Shown here: one piece after another, positions 1-6,879 of the stretch
Position numbering within the stretch: the first letter of the stretch is position 1
Layout: each line of letters begins with the position of its first letter
NCBI GenBank assembly: GCA_036661515.1
Contig: JAVWYO010000055.1
Span: forward strand, 1 to 12,998
Reading direction: 5' to 3'
DNA from: HGM05232 sp036661515
Lineage (GTDB): Bacteria > Bacteroidota > Bacteroidia > Bacteroidales > Muribaculaceae
DNA: 12,998 nucleotides
Made by a program: the position numbers and the translations under genes
The notes under the pieces: generated by a model
What the model was told of the DNA's origin: nothing
The model's input: only the letters and a program-made list of their open reading frames with translations
Databases searched by the model: none

Positions 1-28
1 CAAATTCTTTCCGTATTTCCTTTTCCAT
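1..28 (-). CDS. Possible 5' end of a gene truncated by the window edge
   Basis: On the minus strand an ATG at 26-28 opens a frame that runs off the left edge, encoding MEKEIRKEF. It sits 32 nt downstream of the alpha-galactosidase stop codon, in the same direction, after an A-rich stretch of the kind that serves as a translation start region in Bacteroidota. If real, it would be the next gene of a short operon. Nine codons are too few to recognise a family or to exclude chance. Confidence 0.3.
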
Positions 29-60
29 CGTTTTTATTGTTTTTATTAATATATAAGTCT

Positions 61-2226
61 CTATTGTGCGGTGATTTCTACCACGCAGCTGCGGTAGGTT
101 GCGGGGCTGAATAGATTTAGACCTACTGCCATTAGATATTCTCCCGAAAATGTCTTGCCGTTTTCTGTTAGGTAAGACTTTTGTCCTGGCATTATATTTA
201 TCTCTTGAATATTATAAAATTTATTTGCATCTAAGCCTTCAAGACGTACTGTACAAAGCGATTCTCTAAATCTTGGATTGATGTCGAAGGCATATACTAC
301 TGCATGATTTTTTGTAGCGTCTACAAACATAGTTGATGCGTGATTACTTGTATATGGCGATACTAAACGATACATGTCACCATCAAGCACTACTGGTTTC
401 AATCGATTGTAATTTTTTACGGCCAGATTACAGAAATCAGCCTCATTGGCATTCATATCCGATAATTTTATATCAAATCCTAATTTGCCCATACTCGCTA
501 CATCTGTTCGGAACTTTATACTCGTTCTTGGATTCATTCCTGTTACATGAGCACAAACGGCCTTTGTTGGGAAAATTTGTGAATATCCATATTGAATAAA
601 TATTCGTTCAATAGGATCTGTATTGTCACTTGCCCAAAACTCAGTGAAATACTTAAGTGCCTCGTAATCGACTCTGCCTCCACCCCCTGAGCATAGCATC
701 ATAGGTAGATTTGGATATTTGTCTTTTATGCGATTCAACACACTATATAATCCTTTTACATATTCAATATATAAATGTGTCTGTTTGTCTTTTAAATATG
801 GTGAGTAAACATTGGTTATGTGACTATTACAGTCCCATTTAAAGAAAGCTATTCCAGGATAGTTAGTCATCAAATCATCGACTACCTTAAACACGAAATC
901 CTGTACTTTAGGGTTGCTCAAATCAAGGACCATCTGATTTCTATAAAGATATTCATCACGATTAGGTAAATGTATTACCCAATCTTTATGTTTTTCATAA
1001 AGTTCGCTTTTAGGGTTAACCATTTCGGGCTCAATCCATATACCAAATTTGATATTCCTTTTAGTAGCCTCTTTTATAAGACCACTAACTTTATTAGGTA
1101 ATTTATCGGCTGTTTCCGCCCAATCGCCTAATCCTTGTTTGTCATCTTTTCGAGGATATTTATTTCCAAACCAGCCATCATCGAGCAAAAACATATCTAC
1201 GCCCAACTTCACAGCATCATCCATAAGCTTGCTAAGCATGCCTTCATTGAAATGAAAATATGTTGCTTCCCAATTATTTAGCAATGTCATACGTGATTTA
1301 TCGCCATCTTTTAGCCTGTATTTACGTGCCCAACTATGAAAATTGCGACTTGCCTCGCCACGACCTTTGCAACTATAAGTAAAAATAAAATCGGGGGTTG
1401 TAAAGACTTGTTTTGGTGCTAAAGTATATTGCGAAAAATAAGGGTTAATTCCTGAAACACTACGCAATTTGTTTTTATTATCTACTTCAAAAGTAAAATT
1501 AAAGTTGCCAGTCCAAGCAAGAGTTCCTACAAGTACCTCGCCAGTGTTTTCAGTAGCAGAAGTATTAAGAGACAATTGAAAGAATGGAGTAATAAACATA
1601 TCAGCCCTCGTGCCCAATTTTGATTCCAATACCTTCTTGCCACATGACAATTCATGCTCGCTCATATTAGCTTCACGTGCCCAATCGCCCGTATACTCGG
1701 TAAGAATATATTTATTCTGTCCGAAATGTAACATATTTGAAGCAAATTGGTGTAACACAATTGAGTTCTTCTCATTATTGGTAATATCGGTATGTGTCAC
1801 TATAATATCCTCTTTTGGATAAATTTTATAGTATAAATTTACCGTAATCGGGTATTTATCATCTTGAAGAGTAATTTTTGTTTCTTCAGCGCCATCACTG
1901 CATTTCTTGTTAGTATGAGAGATATACTTTAAAAGAGTAGAAGAATTATTGTCGCTATGTTCTATCTGCAAGGCTTTCTCAAAACAATCTTCCATTCCAT
2001 GAGTAATATAAGCCTCATCTCCAAGCGGTAAATGAGCTAAATCGGCATCATGCGATAATTTCTTACCAACATAAGACTGATAAAGTCGCCCATTCTCCCC
2101 AACTTTGAGAATTAAACTAACATTATTAGTTTCAACTTTAATAACTTTTGATTGCTTCTCTTGAGCCATTATCACATGAACCGAGAATAGTAAAAATAGC
2201 GATACTATAATACATTTAGATTTCAT
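61..2226 (-). CDS. Secreted GH36 alpha-galactosidase
   Basis: This 721-residue protein should hydrolyse terminal alpha-1,6-galactosyl residues from raffinose-family sugars or galactomannan fragments. Residues 1-21 form a type I signal peptide (basic start, hydrophobic core, cleavage near VIMA-Q), which points to periplasmic or surface action. Residues of about 25-300 match the beta-sandwich domain of GH36, and about 310-610 the TIM barrel. Visible family motifs are NNWEATYF (317-324), LDDGWFG (348-354), KWD with the expected nucleophile D465, CSGGGGR (512-518) and SDNTD with the expected acid/base D534. A C-terminal beta domain follows. The length is normal for GH36 and no catalytic motif is missing. 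It has its own promoter and does not form an obvious polysaccharide utilisation locus here, since no SusC/SusD or regulator is in view. The family call is firm; the natural substrate is inferred. Confidence 0.93.
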   Translation of the reverse strand: MKSKCIIVSLFLLFSVHVIMAQEKQSKVIKVETNNVSLILKVGENGRLYQSYVGKKLSHDADLAHLPLGDEAYITHGMEDCFEKALQIEHSDNNSSTLLKYISHTNKKCSDGAEETKITLQDDKYPITVNLYYKIYPKEDIIVTHTDITNNEKNSIVLHQFASNMLHFGQNKYILTEYTGDWAREANMSEHELSCGKKVLESKLGTRADMFITPFFQLSLNTSATENTGEVLVGTLAWTGNFNFTFEVDNKNKLRSVSGINPYFSQYTLAPKQVFTTPDFIFTYSCKGRGEASRNFHSWARKYRLKDGDKSRMTLLNNWEATYFHFNEGMLSKLMDDAVKLGVDMFLLDDGWFGNKYPRKDDKQGLGDWAETADKLPNKVSGLIKEATKRNIKFGIWIEPEMVNPKSELYEKHKDWVIHLPNRDEYLYRNQMVLDLSNPKVQDFVFKVVDDLMTNYPGIAFFKWDCNSHITNVYSPYLKDKQTHLYIEYVKGLYSVLNRIKDKYPNLPMMLCSGGGGRVDYEALKYFTEFWASDNTDPIERIFIQYGYSQIFPTKAVCAHVTGMNPRTSIKFRTDVASMGKLGFDIKLSDMNANEADFCNLAVKNYNRLKPVVLDGDMYRLVSPYTSNHASTMFVDATKNHAVVYAFDINPRFRESLCTVRLEGLDANKFYNIQEINIMPGQKSYLTENGKTFSGEYLMAVGLNLFSPATYRSCVVEITAQ

Positions 2227-2264
2227 ATATAGATTTTTTAATTAAGTCATGCGTGATAAAAACG

Positions 2265-2305
2265 GCTATTTAATAAATCCATTGATTATAAGGACTATAA
2301 ATAGC
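2265..2305 (-). promoter_or_regulatory. Potential 5'-terminal stem-loop in the alpha-galactosidase leader
   Basis: In the predicted leader RNA, GCTATTTA (2298-2305 read on the minus strand) can pair perfectly with TAAATAGC (2265-2272) across a 25-nt loop. The first arm begins at about the expected transcription start, so the stem would cap the mRNA 5' end. Its effect is not known; stabilisation of the message is the simplest reading. The stem is AT-rich and only 8 bp, so chance is possible. Confidence 0.3.
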
Positions 2306-2310
2306 ACTGA

Positions 2311-2342
2311 CAAAGATAGCCTTTGAAGTATAATTCTCCAAA
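2311..2342 (-). promoter_or_regulatory. Bacteroidota-type promoter of the alpha-galactosidase gene
   Basis: Reading leftward, TTTG (2339-2342) is followed after exactly 20 nt by TATCTTTG (2311-2318). This matches the -33 TTTG and -7 TAnnTTTG consensus of the Bacteroidota housekeeping sigma factor. Transcription should start near 2305-2307, giving a leader of about 80 nt before the ATG at 2226. No operator is evident. Confidence 0.7.
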
Positions 2343-2427
2343 CAGAAATAATAATATTTCAATTATTTACTTTTTTGGCGATAGATGGCGTAGCATGGTC
2401 GCATTATAGCTATTATTATGTGTGTGC

Positions 2428-2445
2428 AACGTTTTATCAAACGTT
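2428..2445 (-). terminator. Weak hairpin overlapping the murI stop codon
   Basis: AACGTTT and AAACGTT flank a 4-nt loop and form a perfect 7-bp stem that spans the TGA stop of murI at 2437-2439. There is no T-run after it on the minus strand, so it is a poor intrinsic terminator. It may only be a chance palindrome. Confidence 0.2.
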
Positions 2446-3282
2446 TATGTTGATGTGCTTCACTTCTATTTTCTCATCTAAAAATGTTGATGCCATCTCA
2501 CCGAATTTTAGTTCGGACTCGGTCGTTTGATATGTGCATTTACCGTGTTTGCCACATGTCTCATCGATTTCTGGGTGTCGATGAAGGTAATCCTTCAAAC
2601 TCTGTGCAATAATAGCACCTTGTGGAATGATATGAACTCCTCTTGGAATATATTTTTTTATTTTATCCAATAAAAGTGGATAATGCGTGCAACCTAAGAT
2701 AACGGTATCAATATCATTGCACTCACAAAATAAAGCATCAATATCCTTTTTTATGAAATAATCAGCTCCATCTGAATTAGATTCCTTATTTTCTACAATT
2801 GGAACCCACATAGGGCAAGCATGGCTATATGTGTGGTACGAAGGATTTAATTTACTTATTTCGATGTCGTAAGAACAACTTTGAACAGTGCCTTGTGTCC
2901 CCAAGATTCCGATATTACCATTATGTGTAACATCATTTATTTTCTCTACCGTGGGGCGTATCACTCCAAGCACTCGTCGTGAAGAGTCTATTCTTGGTAA
3001 ATCATTTTGCTGAATACTGCGTAATGCCTTTGCTGATGCTGTGTTGCATGCTAAAATTACTAAATGGCATCCCTCTGAAAATAAATGTTCAACGGCTTGC
3101 AGTGTAAATTGATATACAATGTCGAAAGAACGTGTGCCATAGGGTGCACGTGCGTTATCCCCAAGATAGATATAGTCATATTGAGGCATTAGTTTACGAA
3201 TTTCTTTCAATATCGTCAATCCTCCATATCCAGAGTCAAAGACACCTATCGGACCTATCGTATCAATATTTTTATTATTCAA
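2437..3282 (-). CDS. murI: Glutamate racemase MurI
   Basis: MurI interconverts L- and D-glutamate in the cytosol, supplying D-Glu for peptidoglycan. Numbering from the TTG at 3280-3282 gives 281 residues. GVFDSGYGG (13-21) carries the catalytic-region D16 and S17, ACNTAS (78-83) carries Cys79 and GCTHYP (197-202) carries Cys198, the two-cysteine racemase pair. The C-terminal TTES...F...AS stretch resembles other Bacteroidales MurI. The frame stays open to another TTG at 3322-3324, which would add 14 residues (295 in all), and no ATG exists before the first motif. I prefer the inner start because a consensus promoter lies inside the extra segment and because family members begin shortly before GVFDSG. 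The start remains uncertain, as neither TTG has a well-spaced Shine-Dalgarno. It is the last gene of the leftward cluster. Confidence 0.93.
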   Translation of the reverse strand: MNNKNIDTIGPIGVFDSGYGGLTILKEIRKLMPQYDYIYLGDNARAPYGTRSFDIVYQFTLQAVEHLFSEGCHLVILACNTASAKALRSIQQNDLPRIDSSRRVLGVIRPTVEKINDVTHNGNIGILGTQGTVQSCSYDIEISKLNPSYHTYSHACPMWVPIVENKESNSDGADYFIKKDIDALFCECNDIDTVILGCTHYPLLLDKIKKYIPRGVHIIPQGAIIAQSLKDYLHRHPEIDETCGKHGKCTYQTTESELKFGEMASTFLDEKIEVKHININV

Positions 3283-3306
3283 AGCCTTTTGTATTTTAAT
3301 ATTGTT

Positions 3307-3337
3307 CAAAAATAGCAATTCCAATACTATAACACAA
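3307..3337 (-). promoter_or_regulatory. Probable murI promoter
   Basis: Reading leftward, TTG (3335-3337) is separated by 20 nt from TATTTTTG (3307-3314), a full match to the Bacteroidota -33/-7 pattern. It overlaps the first codons of the longest possible murI frame. Transcription would start near 3302, only about 20 nt before the TTG at 3282. It would let murI be expressed apart from the two genes upstream. Confidence 0.5.
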
Positions 3338-3363
3338 TTATTAAATATATTATTTTAATTATA

Positions 3364-4362
3364 TTAGCGTAATACGAACCAGCGCGAGGATTCGTAACGA
3401 GGAAGAGCTATTAATTGCACGGATTTTGTCTGATCTTCGAGGGTCTCTTCGCCTGTGCCTACTGTTATCCCCTTTTCAGATAGAGCTGTTATGATTTCAT
3501 CTCTGGCTATTTCGGGCGTGTTATTGTCATTACTCAAATGGCAAAGGAATATATATTTTAGCTCAGGCTTGTAATTGTCGGCGATAAAGCGTGCTGCATC
3601 TTTGTTGTCTAAGTGCCCATTAGCAGCCAAAATACGGTTTTTTAAATACTCTGGATATGTTCCTTGACTAAGCATTTCAGCATCATAGTTTGCTTCTATC
3701 ATTAAATAGTTTGCTTGTGTCATATAATGGAATGCGCGTTCAGCGACATGACCTATGTCGGTTGCTATCGCAAAGCGTTTGTCAGCATATTCAATAAAGA
3801 ATCCCGAATTGTCGCTCCCATCATGTGGTACTTCAAATGCTGTTATATTAAGGCCTGCAAGTTCAAATGGTATTTCTTTAAAAATTGGCACATGTTGGTC
3901 TTTAATCCTTCGAGAAATATTGTGCCGACGAAGTATTCCATTCATCACCCTATTAGTGCAATAGATGTGGATATGTCGATATTTTCTTACTATGGTGTAG
4001 GCATATCTTATGTGGTCGCCATGGTCGTGTGTGAGGCATATACCCTTAATGCTTTCGGGATTAATTCCATTGTTTGCAAGAGACTTAAACACTTGTTCAA
4101 CATCAACACCAGCATCAATAAGCACACCACAGTCGTTACTTCCCACATAGGAACAGTTACCACTGCTACCACTTCCAAAGCTAATAAACCGGAAAGCCTT
4201 GTGTGATTGTATGTTGCCGACTTCACTAATTATGTCTTCGCTTTGTGGAGAAAGAGTCTCTTTTGATTTATTTGTTGCAATCAATTCGTTAACATCTTCT
4301 TCATCGAAGGTGTCGAAGAGTATTATCTGCTTATTTGGAGTATTGTTGTTGCGCTTAACCAT
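3364..4362 (-). CDS. MBL-fold metallo-hydrolase, YycJ/WalJ-like, with an N-terminal extension
   Basis: The protein has 332 residues. The core begins near residue 58 with FRFISFGSGSSGNCSYVG, which is where most relatives start. Metal-binding motifs are THDHGDH (111-117), VPHD (178-181, H180), TDIGH (201-205, D202) and further histidines at GHLD (H250) and CHLS (H275), giving a complete two-metal beta-lactamase-fold site. Family members are cytosolic and several have been linked to nucleic-acid processing or cell-wall homeostasis; the substrate of this one is unknown. Residues 1-57 are polar and acidic (FDTFDEEDVNELI) and probably disordered; no alternative ATG exists after the extension. The ATG directly follows the TAG of the upstream methyltransferase gene with no spacer, so translation is probably coupled and the two genes share a transcript. 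The fold is certain and the function is not. Confidence 0.88.
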   Translation of the reverse strand: MVKRNNNTPNKQIILFDTFDEEDVNELIATNKSKETLSPQSEDIISEVGNIQSHKAFRFISFGSGSSGNCSYVGSNDCGVLIDAGVDVEQVFKSLANNGINPESIKGICLTHDHGDHIRYAYTIVRKYRHIHIYCTNRVMNGILRRHNISRRIKDQHVPIFKEIPFELAGLNITAFEVPHDGSDNSGFFIEYADKRFAIATDIGHVAERAFHYMTQANYLMIEANYDAEMLSQGTYPEYLKNRILAANGHLDNKDAARFIADNYKPELKYIFLCHLSNDNNTPEIARDEIITALSEKGITVGTGEETLEDQTKSVQLIALPRYESSRWFVLR

Positions 4363-5070
4363 CTATTTATAAAGTAAAAAAATAGTGGGAATTTTGTCGT
4401 AATCATATTTTGCTTTAGCCCACTCGCTAATGCTTTTTGTAGTTATCAATTCCTTTTCTCCTGAAATATCGCTTGCTACACATAGCGCAAGATTTCGAGG
4501 TAAATTGTGTGCCATATCGGCTATTAATTTATTATTTCGATATGGCGTTTCAATGAATATCTGTGTCTGGCTCTCAATATTTATCGCACGTTCCATATCC
4601 TTAAATTTACGCGCCCTCTCTGTCGCATCAATTGGCAAATATCCTTGAAATGCAAAGCTTTGTCCATTAAATCCCGACCCCATAAGTGACATTATGATGC
4701 TTGAAGGACCAACAAGTGGAATCACCTTTAGTCGCTTGCGTTGCGCAATAGCTACCACATCGGCTCCTGGATCGGCAATTGCAGGACAACCAGCCTCCGA
4801 TATAACCCCCATAGCATTTCCATCAATAAGCGGTCTTAAGAATGTCTCAATTTCTTCGGGTGGCGTATGCCCATTTAAAGTAAAAAAAGTGAGAGTATCA
4901 ATATCAATGCTACGGTCACATTTTTTTAGAAAACGGCGTGCCGTACGTATATTCTCCACAATGAAATATTTTATATGGGATACCATAGCAATATTCTGCG
5001 CGGGTAATACATTTTCGACTGGCGTTTCACTTAACGGAACCGGAATAAGATATAGTGCGACTTCCTGCAT
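4363..5070 (-). CDS. RsmI-like SAM-dependent methyltransferase (tetrapyrrole-methylase fold)
   Basis: Starting at the ATG at 5068-5070, the product is 235 residues and opens MQEVALYLIPVPLSETP, the expected first strand of this fold. SEAGCPAIADPG (91-102) corresponds to the SDAGTPGISDPG loop of RsmI, VGPSS (120-124) and FIETPYRN (172-179) are the other family signatures, and all belong to the AdoMet-binding cleft. RsmI 2'-O-methylates C1402 of 16S rRNA. This protein is shorter than E. coli RsmI (286 residues), lacks its C-terminal region and has a diverged loop, so it may be the Bacteroidota side branch with another RNA target. The frame extends upstream to an ATG at 5160, but those 30 codons are hydrophobic and unlike the family, and they contain a promoter, so I reject the longer form. 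It leads the leftward cluster. Confidence 0.88.
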   Translation of the reverse strand: MQEVALYLIPVPLSETPVENVLPAQNIAMVSHIKYFIVENIRTARRFLKKCDRSIDIDTLTFFTLNGHTPPEEIETFLRPLIDGNAMGVISEAGCPAIADPGADVVAIAQRKRLKVIPLVGPSSIIMSLMGSGFNGQSFAFQGYLPIDATERARKFKDMERAINIESQTQIFIETPYRNNKLIADMAHNLPRNLALCVASDISGEKELITTKSISEWAKAKYDYDKIPTIFLLYK

Positions 5071-5091
5071 TATTTTTGATATATCAAGATA

Positions 5092-5123
5092 CAAAGATAA
5101 TGCAAACTGTAGGTAAAATGCAA
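5092..5123 (-). promoter_or_regulatory. Promoter of the RsmI-like gene and its downstream cluster
   Basis: Reading leftward, TTG (5121-5123) is followed after 21 nt by TATCTTTG (5092-5099), matching the Bacteroidota -33/-7 consensus. Predicted transcription starts near 5088, leaving an 18-nt leader before the ATG at 5070. The position excludes the longer ORF beginning at 5160. Confidence 0.6.
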
Positions 5124-5169
5124 TAAAAATATTTATTTCTATCGTATTATTATAGCACACTTCATATAA

Positions 5170-5305
5170 GATGCTGTTTTAATTTATTTCGGAACAGATT
5201 TGAGACTATTTTCGAGAATTATTTATGAAAAATATACTCAAAAATAGTCCAAAACATAAAAATCAAAGCTATATAAATTTCCCAGAAACAAATTAAGACA
5301 GCTTC
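5170..5305. repeat. MITE-like imperfect palindrome in the divergent intergenic region
   Basis: This fills most of the 306-bp gap between the two divergent methyltransferase genes. The outer arms, 5170-5190 and 5285-5305, are inverted copies identical at 18 of 21 positions (outer ends GATGCTG and CAGCTTC). Inside lies a second inverted pair, GACTATTTTCGAG (5204-5216) and CTCAAAAATAGTC (5237-5249), 12 of 13 matched, around a 20-nt AT-rich loop. Nested arms of this kind fit a small non-autonomous transposable element or a folded intergenic repeat. No protein is encoded and no clear target-site duplication is visible, only TA-rich flanks. The two flanking promoters lie just outside it. Confidence 0.5.
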
Positions 5306-5333
5306 TAAATATTACGATTTTGTACTAAATGCT

Positions 5334-5341
5334 TATATTTG
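5334..5341 (+). promoter_or_regulatory. -7 element of the rsmF-like gene promoter
   Basis: TATATTTG is a full match to the Bacteroidota TAnnTTTG -7 box, 35 nt before the start codon, so transcription should begin near 5346. No good -33 TTG/TTTG is found at the usual 19-21 nt distance, which lowers confidence. Confidence 0.45.
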
Positions 5342-5376
5342 CACAGCGCAATATGAAATAATATAAAAAATACAGC

Positions 5377-6765
5377 ATGAACTTACCCGAAAAGTTTATT
5401 GAGCAAATACAAGAAAATATCCCCGATGAATGTGATGCTTTTTTTGATGCAATAGAACGTCCAGCGTCAGTATCTATTCGATTAAATAAAAATAAAGCGG
5501 TAGATTTAGAGCCTCATCTAAGGCGCGTTAAATGGTGTAGTAGTGGGTATTACCTTGCCGAGCGTGTCCAATTCACATTTGACCCGGCATTTCATTCAGG
5601 AAAATATTATGTTCAAGATGCTTCATCGATGATTATTCAACACATAGTGTCTCAAATATGCACAGCTCCTGTGCGTTATCTCGATCTTTGCGCTGCGCCT
5701 GGAGGCAAAAGCTCGGCAGCAGTCGATGCCCTTCCTGCGGGTTCTCTATTAGTTAGTAATGAGATAATAGGAAGTCGTGCGCAGATACTGAAAGAGAATA
5801 TCATTAAATGGGGACTACCATGTTGCGTGGTAACGAATAATGATTCGAAAACCATTGGAAGGCTTACGCACTATTTCGATGTTGTAGCTACCGATGTCCC
5901 TTGCTCTGGCGAGGGAATGTTTCGTAAAGAAGATGAAGCGGTAGCGCAGTGGTCGCCAAGTTTGGTGAGCCAGTGCGTTGCACGCCAACATGAAATTATT
6001 GATAATATATGGAACGCTTTGCGTCCTAATGGATATTTTATATATAGTACTTGTACGTATAATAGGGCAGAAAATGAGGAAATGATTGAATATATTTGTT
6101 CTAAATATGCCGCAACGTCTGTCGATATGAAATTTCCAAAGGAATGGAATATTCATGCTGGAATTAATACTGCACATCATTGCTATCGCTTTATGCCTCA
6201 TTGCACCGATGGTGAGGGGCTATTTATTTGTGTACTTCATAAAAGCGAAAGCGAACCAATAAAATCGTGTGAGCTAAAGATAAAGAAAAAGGCTAAAGAT
6301 AATAAGCAGGACAGTAAAGTGATAGTCCCAAAAGAGGTAAAAGAGTGGATAATAACTCCAGAAAAGTGCGATTTTATTGTCGAGAATGAAGAGATTATTG
6401 CCATTCGTCGTGAATATATTGATGATGTAGCCTTATTACGAAATTCGCTAAAAGTGATATATTTCGGGACGCACATTGCTACATTTAAAGGTAGAGACAC
6501 GATGCCAACACAAGCACTTGCTCTTAGCACTGAGCTAAATGCTAAGGCTTTTTGTGTGAATGAAGTGAATTATTTAACTGCTATCGCATATCTTAGAGGC
6601 GAAGCTATTACAATTGACGCTGATAGAGGATATTGCCTTATAACTAATGAATCGCAACACATAGGATTCGTTAAAAACTTGGGAAGCAGAGCAAATAACC
6701 TTTATCCACGCGAATGGCGCATACGTAGTGGATATATTCCAGCTGTACAACCACGAGCTATTTGA
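5377..6765 (+). CDS. rsmF: RsmF-like rRNA (cytosine-C5) methyltransferase, NOL1/NOP2/Sun family
   Basis: The 462-residue cytosolic protein should transfer a methyl group from AdoMet to C5 of a cytosine in rRNA; E. coli RsmF modifies C1407 of 16S rRNA. Residues 1-90 form the small N-terminal domain (SVSIRLNKNK). The catalytic domain shows motif I DLCAAPGGKSSAA (103-115), motif IV TDVPCSGEGMFRK (172-184) with Cys176, and motif VI STCTYNRAENE (224-234) with Cys226, the expected nucleophile. The two-cysteine signature is therefore complete. Residues of about 290-330 are a lysine-rich linker. The rest matches the C-terminal RsmF/FERM-like and PUA-related region, ending in ...GFVKNLGSRANNLYPREWRIRS. 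The length is normal for the Bacteroidota version. The exact target base is inferred from family membership. It is transcribed alone from a -7 box at 5334-5341, with no terminator visible before glgB. Confidence 0.9.
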   Translation: MNLPEKFIEQIQENIPDECDAFFDAIERPASVSIRLNKNKAVDLEPHLRRVKWCSSGYYLAERVQFTFDPAFHSGKYYVQDASSMIIQHIVSQICTAPVRYLDLCAAPGGKSSAAVDALPAGSLLVSNEIIGSRAQILKENIIKWGLPCCVVTNNDSKTIGRLTHYFDVVATDVPCSGEGMFRKEDEAVAQWSPSLVSQCVARQHEIIDNIWNALRPNGYFIYSTCTYNRAENEEMIEYICSKYAATSVDMKFPKEWNIHAGINTAHHCYRFMPHCTDGEGLFICVLHKSESEPIKSCELKIKKKAKDNKQDSKVIVPKEVKEWIITPEKCDFIVENEEIIAIRREYIDDVALLRNSLKVIYFGTHIATFKGRDTMPTQALALSTELNAKAFCVNEVNYLTAIAYLRGEAITIDADRGYCLITNESQHIGFVKNLGSRANNLYPREWRIRSGYIPAVQPRAI

Positions 6766-6789
6766 TTTTAAAATAAATATCTAATTATT

Positions 6790-6821
6790 TCTGATACAGT
6801 CAATAAATATAATTATATTTG
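6790..6821 (+). promoter_or_regulatory. Probable glgB promoter
   Basis: TATATTTG (6814-6821) matches the -7 consensus fully. TCTG (6790-6793), 20 nt upstream, matches the -33 TTTG at three of four positions. Transcription would begin near 6826, giving a leader of about 54 nt before the glgB ATG. Confidence 0.5.
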
Positions 6822-6879
6822 TGAGATGAGAAATATCGAAATGTTGATTGCTTATTAAAAATATAGAATGACCTAAGAC

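Noticed and set aside
333..1822. Plus-strand frames of 68-88 codons opposite the alpha-galactosidase gene
   Set aside because: They overlap the complete GH36 coding region on the other strand and show no recognisable protein features.
3715..4206. 163-codon plus-strand frame
   Set aside because: It lies wholly antisense to the MBL hydrolase, whose metal-binding motifs make that strand the real one.
5225..5296. 23-codon plus-strand frame (MKNILKNSPKHK...) inside the palindrome
   Set aside because: It is very short, Lys/Asn-rich as expected for AT-rich DNA, and lies within an inverted repeat; no sign of coding.
6826..6858. 10-codon leader frame MRNIEMLIAY before glgB
   Set aside because: Its ATG falls at the predicted transcription start, it has no run of one amino acid and no attenuator hairpin follows.
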